A stretch of DNA of 64,000 nucleotides from Ciona savignyi (taxonomy: Eukaryota > Chordata > Ascidiacea > Phlebobranchia > Cionidae), in contig CH003021.1 in the NCBI GenBank assembly GCA_000149265.1, positions 434,001 to 498,000 on the forward strand, written 5' to 3'. The position numbers and the translations under genes are program-made. This document shows positions 56,001-64,000 of this stretch, piece after piece; the stretch's first letter is position 1, and every line of letters starts with the position of its first letter. The notes under the pieces were generated by a model, which searched no databases, was not told the origin of the DNA, and saw nothing but the letters and a program-made list of their open reading frames with translations.

Positions 56001-59000
56001 CTTTTTAGGCCATAGCGCTTAAACGGCTGCTCCAATTTGAATCAAATTTGGTGGAGTGTTAGTGCACTAGTCACTGATTTAACACCTAAAAGAAATAAAA
56101 AAATTACCCAGGGAAATACCCTAAAAATTAAACTTTTGCTGGTAAATGATAATTGTGACAGGCATGCTATGTCGCCCCGACATCTACCAGAAGGGTTAAT
56201 GGAATCGCAATGAAACTCGGTGATTTGTTGGACAACATGGTCTAGATATGCAGAAATCAAAATTTTGGGTAATAAATATAGGGGAATTCCCCTGGGACGT
56301 TAAAACCAAAACGGTATTTTTTTAAAAAAAATACCTTTTTTTGGCATAGCGCTTGAACGACCAATACAATTTGAATCAGATTTGGTGGAATGTAAGTGCA
56401 TTAGTCACTGATTTAACACTTAAAAGAAATAAAAAAATTACCCAGGGAAATACCCTAAAAATCGGATTTTGTTCTCTAATTATGATTGTGACAAGCATGC
56501 CATTTTGCCCCGAAATCTAGCAAAAGGAGTAATGAAATCGCAATAAAATTTTGACATTTGTAACAGAACATGGTCTAGATAAGCAGAAACCAAAATTTTG
56601 GGTAATGAATCTAGGGAAATTCCCCCGAGACGTTAAAAACCAAAACATTTTTTTTTTAAATATCGATTTTTTGGGCATAGTGCTTGAACGGCTGCTAGAC
56701 ACTTTAGGCCAATTAAAAGAAAGAAAACATTCGTAAATTTAAGACGTTTAATCTTTTATCAACTACACATTGAAAAGAAGTTTGGTTGGACAACTATGGG
56801 ACCCATGCGTTTATGCTTGCAGAAACAAACTACATACTCAGTGTATAAAATACAAATTGTGGTTATGGACCCTTTAGCATGAATATATGTCATACAAAAT
56901 GTGTTTTACAAATGGTGGTGGTTAAACACGTGGTTGACACTCTCTAGTTATTTTTTTTGTTTATATTTCTTTACTTATTATTAACTGCACAGCTATTTAA
57001 ACACCGAAGAAATGGCAAACTAAAAATATTTACCAGCTTTAACACACTATATTGCAGTTTACAAATGTATCCATATTACGTTACCAGAGCAAACAACATT
57101 ATCACGGTTTCCGTTGGCGTTGGTAGCGGTGTTGATGAAGCGCAACTTTTGACGATAGCTGGCAACTCATCTCGTGTTTTTAAAGCCTTAGAATATAGTA
57201 ATCTGGCAAGTGTTGTTGAAGGTGTTAAATCTACTATACAAGACATCGCATCTGTGAAGCTAGAAGGTATAACATGATATATTTAGGAAGGCTAAATATA
57301 ATGAACGATGACTAGAGTGACTAACTCGTATTAACCACCACACTTTATATATTTAATTTTGAATTAACACAATATGTTTCTGTAAGCAAAAAACGTTTTG
57401 TTTGCTCGTTATCTAAGCATACCAAAAAACGTTATGATTGTTACACTTAATAATTTTCTCTCTCTATTTCTTATACCCGTGCAGTGCATTATTTTAAAAT
57501 TCATTGTATTTTATATATTTTCGGCAATTTCCAGGGGTAATTTGGATTATTTTGAGGGCAGTTATATTTTCGGAATTCAGTTTATACATCTCTAATTTCC
57601 TTAAGGAAAACTGACGTATATTTATATTTTTAACTTGTCAAAACTTTTTCTCGTTTTTTCGTAAATTAAATGAGCGTTGATATCAATTTAATTGGCATTG
57701 CCTAAAGTTTAAACTTTATTGGACTTTCCTTTCTGCATTGAATGCTGGCGACACAGCATGTTACAAGCGTAAAAATGAAAATTATACTAAGAGAAAACAA
57801 TATTCGACGTCCTTGGATCCAAAGTGGACCCATATTAATTTAAAACCCTGTTTAAATTTACTAATAAAGGCGAGGTTACCAACACGACAAACAAGCTAGA
57901 GGAATGTCAACTTGGGATTTCATCACATATAACTAAGGTGCGGTACGAAGTTGAATTGTATACTATAAAAATTTAGAAGGCAATTTGTTTTTTTCTTTAA
58001 AATCTAATCTTGTTTGTACAATAATAGAAGGATGCTAGTATTTTATTTTAGAAAAACAAGTTGTACATTGGTGCGGTCGGTTCGTATGATAGAGCAGGTG
58101 CAGTTGCTGAATACAATGCAGTTGGTGGTGAGATTCAAACAACTTATTCTACAATTCTAAACGAGACAGAATACGCTACAATGGTCTCTTCGGAAAATAC
58201 TACGCAGGTGTCGGATTCTTATTTAGGTAGATCTATACAAAGATGTGAACTTATTAGACAATCACTCACTTCTTCAAAGGCTACTCCATTTCAAGCGGTA
58301 ATTTCTTTGGAGGAGATATAGAATACGTGGCAAGCGGGGCCCCACGATACATATCAAAGGGAATGGTTAGTACATGACACAATTAGTAAATTTGATATAT
58401 TTTTCTTAATGAGCTAATTAAAACAAAACATATTAAACTAAACTGAAGAATGAGTAGACATACCAAAATACGTCTCCTAAAGTTAAAATTGTTGCATCGT
58501 ATTCAAATCTGACAAAACGCCCCGTATAAAATTTTAGGTCGACACCTGTCAGAAAGTCGACTATTGTTTTATGCTAAACATCCTAGAGGCCATGTGGTTA
58601 ATAACGTTACTCTTGTATATTGTTTGGTATATTAAATATAAAAGACCCCACACATTAATGTTAACTAATTTATCGTATAGAGTGTAGTAAAATCTAGACA
58701 AAAACAAACATACTAAACCGTTGTAGTATATTTTTTAATGTCTACCTGGTCGACCTGGAAAATTTGTTGAATGACATGATGTTGTTTGTCAAGGTGGCAA
58801 TATACAGAGCTGATGATGTCGTTCATTCTTCATCAAAATTTCTCATTCTTCATCCAAGCGAAACATCGAACTTATGGCAATTGGGAGCTTATTTCGGACA
58901 TTCTGTTTGTGCTGTCGACATTAATAAAGATTCGCTAGACGACCTTCTCGTTTCAGCTCCATTGTTTAACGACGTCACTACCGGTTATGATCAAGGAAGG

Positions 59001-62000
59001 GTATTTGTTTTCATGAACGATCCAAACAACGTCGGAATGAAAAACTGGGTAAATAAATCAGTGATACATCTAAAAACAAGTAGATATTTTAAAATAGTAA
59101 TTTCAGACCATGACTTCATATCGCCCACAAGTATTAAGCGGTTCGAACGCCAACGGAGCTCGATTTGGAATGTCTGTAGCGGTAGTTGGTGACGTAGATA
59201 AAAACGGATATGACGATATAGCCATTGGTGCACCGATGGAAGGCGGAAATGCGGTTGAAAGCGGAGCAGTTTATGTTTATTTTATATCTGACCAAGGTAT
59301 CATGGAAACAAGGAAACAGGTGAATCATAACTTATCAGTCGGTTTACAATATGCAATACATAAAATATAGAGGATACCTTTACAAAAATTTATAAACGTT
59401 TTGGGTATTATTTTTGTAAAAGGCCTTGTTCCGTCCCATTTCAATAACACTTGCTGAACATATCACGCACATGATGCATCCTTTTTCGTTTGTTTTCTAC
59501 TTGCAAAAAATGTGGGTGTTCCCAAATTTAAAATATAAACTTGTTCTTTAAAATGTATATACTGGGTTATTAGTAAAACAAAGATAAATAGCTAATAATT
59601 TTAAACTCCCGATCTTTCGTGTTTAAGTGTTACCGTAAAAAGTAAACAATTACTGATTCGACAAGGTTCATGAGAATTAATTTTTATTGGAATATTTTTG
59701 TAAAAGAGTTCCATGGGTATAAGTAAATTAACCATGTGTTTGAGTATGTTTACGTTTCCGTGTTTAAGTATGTTTACATTGTTAAAAAAAAGTATATAGG
59801 ACGCCCGCATGATCTTGCAATTTTGGGTTGATTCATGTATGTTTTGATGTTATTTGTTTTAAGCGTTTATTTTTTAAGTTATTTAAATAAAGTTATTTTT
59901 TGTAATTTTTTTGTTTTGTTTGGTTTTATCACTCCATTGCCTTCTTTAAAATTTGAAGTGAGTACTTTTCCGTCTAAAGATATCTGTTTACAAAAAGTAT
60001 CTGCTTTAAAATTTCACGGTCCTTATTTTTAGATCTGTCGAAATTTCAATTCGATAATTTACCGTCAATTTGTAAGTAAATTCTAAATATCCAATATTTT
60101 TTTCCATGACACTTACAACTTTATTGGACAGATACTTGCTGTTAAAATGTGTCATAAAATCTTACTGATCACTGGTTTAACTAGGCTGCGTTACTTATTA
60201 TTTACGGGGAAATGGCGGAAGACGGGTATGGGCCCCCAATATCTTTGAAGTATGGGGCCCCATTATCTTTGAAGTCGGCATTAATTATTTCTTTTGATTT
60301 ATGGTGTGGTACATTTGACTAATAATTTTTGTGCTGATGTCAATCTTGTAACAAGTGAAAAATTATTATGAATTATGGATGTTGATCCGACGTCTCTAAA
60401 TTATCTAATCAGACGATAGACCATTAAACACAAATATTTTTTTTCAAAACATAGATCAAAATTTTGATGGTAACTTACACATTCCTTTTTGCCGACAAAA
60501 ACAATATAATAGACGGGTGTGTTTAGTAACTAAGTAACTAAACCTTTCTACTTCCATAAAAGTCAGGTTACAATAAAATTGGCATTAAGTATAGTTATGG
60601 TGAATTACACGTGGTTGACATTCTCTATTATATTTGGTTTAACACATCGTTTTCACACACAGAAGATAATTGGAAAGACCGTAACATCTCCACTTCTGCG
60701 ATTCGGGGGGTTAATTTCCAGCGGACGATCATCCGACAATGACGTTGATAAGAATGGTTATTCGGATCTTGTAATATCAGCACCAGCAAGCGACAAGATA
60801 ATTGTCTTGCGTGCCCGACCTATCGTGAGAGTTCGAACACAGATAGCATTGAATCCACCATCTTTAGACTTAATCAAATGTTTTACAAGTTCCTTAAAGG
60901 CCTGTAGCAATGTGACAGTCTGTTTAACTGCTTTCTTCACGGATGAAGCGCCTTTACAAGCTCCAGCACGTACGTTAACTGATATATCTAAAAAAAGTAA
61001 TTTGATGCAACTGAAGAAATAACAGTCAGATAAATGCCTAAACGACACTTATTAATAATTTCTGCATGTAGTTAAAATAATGATTAAAATGCAATCTTTT
61101 GCAGCGCTGAACGTTACCTTGAAATTAGATTCGCTCCTAGGAAATCAGCCGAACAAACGAATTGTGTTTGTGGATTCCGTTTCATCTGATAAAACTGTGT
61201 TGTACAACGTCAGTTCGTCAAGATCTTGCTTTACTTTACAAGTTCAGCTAAATGTAAGATATAATGCTGTAGCGGGGTTGGTATGGTAAAGTGTGTGTTT
61301 ATCGAGTGGAAAAACTCTTAAGTGTATATAACACAGCTGCCAAGTTATCTAGTGTCTACTGTGTTATTGGGGAGCTAATGCGGTGGGTTGCATTCGATCA
61401 GGTCCTTTTTAACCATACCAAGGCTGATTGATCTTTGGCTGACTTTGGATCGCTACAAATAATTTAGTGAGCTAACCGAGTGGGTTTAATTAAACAGTCG
61501 TATTGCATTACTAATTCTATAGGTTGATTATTTCGGTTCTGTTTTATCAACTGGAAACTTTCAAATCCCTCTTCGTTTGGAAGTGGCATACGATTATACA
61601 AATGATTACAAGAACACTGTCATGTCTCCGATGTTGGAACCATGGTCTACAAAAACGTCAACATCAGATTGGAATATTCAGAAAAGCTGTTCTGCGAATA
61701 CCGGAAAGCAATGTATTCACGACTTAAAAGTTGACACAAACTTCTCGTAAGCAATGGGCTACAATTTTCGCAAAAGTTATTATGGGCCCCACTTAAATGG
61801 TACTATTGGTTACTTTTTATGTCGCTCTACGAAATGGTTAGTAAAGCAAATCGAATTAAACTTTTAATGTCAGGTATTTGTTTACAACCTACATTTGAAT
61901 TTTAATAAATACCCGATAGATATTTTTCAAGTCAAATTTGCAAAAATTATAACATTCAGGTTTATTTGCTGAAGTTGTTGTCCTCAACTTAATATTAGGT

Positions 62001-64000
62001 GGATATCCCGGATAATGTAGAAATAATTTGAAAAAATCAAAATGTTTTGTGACGTTTAAAGATGGGATTTTTGAGTCAAAAATATCAGGAGGTTTTATAG
62101 CTAACATGATCTGAATGTCAATAAACTTATATGGAAAAACAGTAATAACCCATCTAATCGGATATAGATGAAATCGCATATTCCTGAAATACATTTCTGT
62201 TGCAACCTGCGTGTTTTACGGGCTATAAGCTGAAGATTTATCTGGCTAGATCCTAATAATACTACACAACATGGCATTAGTATACATTAATCTAATTATT
62301 ACCAACGTGGTTTATTTGGTTTCAACGTTCTATTTCTTAAAAGACGCACTTCGTGGTTTCAGTTTATCAGCGTTTTTGTTATTTTTTTGGAACTTTAAAA
62401 CACCATCGTACACGTAAATTAAGGTAAATAAGCACGGTGTTTTACGAATACTGACTTGAAAGAGTATACGGACCCAATTTTCCAAGTCCATGTTATATTG
62501 TTATGGATTTAATAAACACCCCATACCGACTTTACATTTTATAATAAGTGGTAAATAACACCGAATTGATACAGTAGTTTCACTTACCATATTTTAAAGC
62601 AATATTCATTCAGCGTTCCACCGGAAGAAAGTCCATTGATATTAGGATCGCAACCAGGACTTCTTTCAATCAATGTGACTATTAGTAATCTTGGTCCAGA
62701 TCACTCGTTCTTCACGAGAGTTAACATCATCGGAAATTTAGATCTAAACAAGGTAATAAAATAAAGTAATGAAATAACATATTGTATATGGCGAATCAAG
62801 TAAAATGAATAAATTAATAGGTATCAGGATCTTGCATAAGTGTTCTAAAACATGAAAGACCAGATACCACATTGGTTAGCTACAAGGCTTCAAATTCTTT
62901 TATACAAGGTTTAATGCTAAAAGGAAAGCAGGTAATTACATTATTTTGACCGATGAGTCTTGAATCTGCTAATAAATTGTTTTGATTAGTGTTCTTTCGT
63001 ATTGGAGTATACACTTGTGTCGTTGACAAAGAGAGCAGAAGTTCAGAATATTCTAATACAAGGGGCAGTTTACTCAAAGTAAGTAGGCGCTAATATGTAC
63101 ATCTATAAAGCATTTAGCGTCTGAAAATGGATTTAATTTGTAAAAAATGATTTAAAGGAGTAATTATTACAATGTGTAAATAAATTAATAGTATATGTAA
63201 ATAGTAATTCATGCTTTAACCTTTAGTGTAAATGAAACGGACCATAGCAATGACCCTAAGAACCTGAACAACAATTTCAAATTCCAAAAAAAAATTCTCT
63301 ACAAAGCATCCATCGGTCACACCAGGTAATACAAAATAATTTATAGTAAAAAATATAACAACCAATTTTTCCTATGTTTAGTTCATCTAAACCGATCGCG
63401 CTATTCTATAATCGCACAGTGGTGCCAGCCGCCTTCGTTCACAACCTGAGCAACACTATTTTAGGCATGTCCAACAACATATCACACGACCATACGGTAA
63501 AGAAAGGCATACATAACTTATTTTGTATTCATGTTAACACGTTTATAAGTATATTCCTTGCCAGGTTTACAACCGTGGACCTAATTTGGTATCTAAAGCT
63601 TCAATGGTGTTTACATGGCCCCGGCAAACCAAAGAAGGGCTCCCCTTGCTATATCTCTACAAATTCGAGTGTATCGTAAGTTCTGGTGCAGCTGGCTTTA
63701 AAATGTGTTTACCAATTATTTTTCATCTCTTTAATGCAAACACCCTGCTACAGGAAGATAGATATGTTTCTCAACTAAAAATTGTAGATCAGCAACCTCA
63801 ACTCAAAACCTTCCAAAATCTGCTTTAGAAATTTAAAGCGGGTCATGCATAAAAAACAGCCAGGATATGCACAATTTTTAATTTTAATTTTACAAGTGAT
63901 TAATTTTATTGATTATACTCCATTTTAACATTTTTTTCTACGATCTTTATTAGTCTCATGTTTACAGCCTCAGGATGTATGTCAATGCAACACGATGAAC
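53056..64000 (+). CDS. Integrin alpha subunit with I (vWA) domain, gene 2 (partial at right edge)
   Basis: Exons: 53056-53225, 53305-53432, 53570-53628, 53898-54024, 54708-54828, 54900-55012, 55087-55273, 57088-57266, 57870-57937, 58052-58226, 58280-58365, 58794-59048, 59107-59319, 60663-60969, 61105-61253, 61523-61746, 62614-62752, 62821-62931, 62990-63078, 63227-63325, 63382-63496, 63565-63675, then 63968-64000 cut by the window edge. The 22 complete exons match gene 1 in length and phase, and no stop interrupts them. MIDAS residues (DESGS, GLTYIDH, LLTDGK) and the calcium loops (DINKDSLDD, DVDKNGYDD, DVDKNGYSD) are kept. The I domain differs from gene 1 mostly around EQ/TEFNSYGRE and PSKVKPAADKAR, while exons 12-13 and parts of introns are almost identical. 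It is a recent head-to-tail duplicate and probably functional, with possibly different ligand preference (inference). Confidence 0.94.
54225..54320 (+). mobile_element. SINE 3' fragment, copy 5
   Basis: Contains only the 3' body and tail: CCGACGGTGGGCGCGAGGTG through AAACATGAATATCCTATCCTA. A 5'-truncated copy in intron 4 of integrin gene 2. Confidence 0.8.
55428..55470. repeat. Poly(T) tract
   Basis: T-rich run with scattered C just left of the 335-bp array. It mirrors the A-rich run beside the inverted dispersed copy at 39131-39161, so the tract seems to travel with the repeat. Confidence 0.8.
55482..56705 (+). repeat. Tandem array of a ~335-bp unit, about 3.7 copies
   Basis: Unit starts (GACAGGCAT or GACAAGCAT) at 55482, 55820, 56157 and 56490, giving periods of 338, 337 and 333 bp. 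Each unit contains CGCCCCGACATCTACCAGAA or a variant, a GGGGAATTCCCC palindrome, GACGTTAAAA(A)CCAAAACG and GGAAATACCCTAAAAAT. The last unit is truncated and most diverged. It lies in the intron between I-domain exons 7 and 8 of integrin gene 2. Confidence 0.9.

Overview
The window looks like a piece of a tunicate (sea squirt) genome, most likely Ciona or a close relative. It is AT-rich, genes have many small exons separated by short introns with canonical GT-AG ends, the proteins are clearly chordate in type, and the sequence is littered with short tRNA-derived SINEs and MITEs. Two 100-N runs mark scaffold gaps. The species assignment is an inference; nothing in the sequence names the organism.

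Layout. Positions 2-415 are the last coding piece of an unidentified serine-rich protein, followed by nearly 8 kb without a recognisable gene. A four-exon mitochondrial long-chain acyl-CoA dehydrogenase gene (ACADL) runs on + at 8.3-10.6 kb. Convergent with it, a 27-exon MAP4K3/MAP4K5-type Ste20 kinase gene occupies 12.2-31.9 kb on the minus strand: N-terminal kinase, proline-rich linker, C-terminal citron homology (CNH) domain, about 946 residues. Its middle exons appear twice, on either side of the second N-gap. The arrangement of the two copies looks like two unmerged haplotype contigs, not a real tandem duplication, and it exposes two transposon insertions present in only one copy.

From 32.5 to 41.5 kb is a transposon island. 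It holds a SINE carrying a 187-bp hAT-like MITE with an 8-bp target duplication, and a complete 4.39-kb ISL2EU-type DNA transposon with matching terminal inverted repeats. That element has a decayed THAP+DDE transposase gene facing a nearly intact SAP-SWIM-YqaJ nuclease gene whose first intron holds another MITE. Beyond it lie a diverged copy of a ~335-bp repeat and a deleted Ty3/Gypsy element.

From 42.7 kb to the end are two head-to-tail integrin alpha genes, both with an inserted I (vWA) domain. The first is complete (27 exons, 1,261 residues). The second is intact through 22 exons and leaves the window in exon 23. Exon sizes and phases agree between them through exon 22. A third, orphan copy of the promoter and first exon sits inside intron 4 of the first gene, so the locus has been through more than one duplication or recombination. 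A ~335-bp tandem repeat array sits in intron 7 of the second gene.

The three gene groups (fatty-acid oxidation, stress/nutrient kinase, cell adhesion) have no evident shared function; their proximity looks like ordinary animal gene order.
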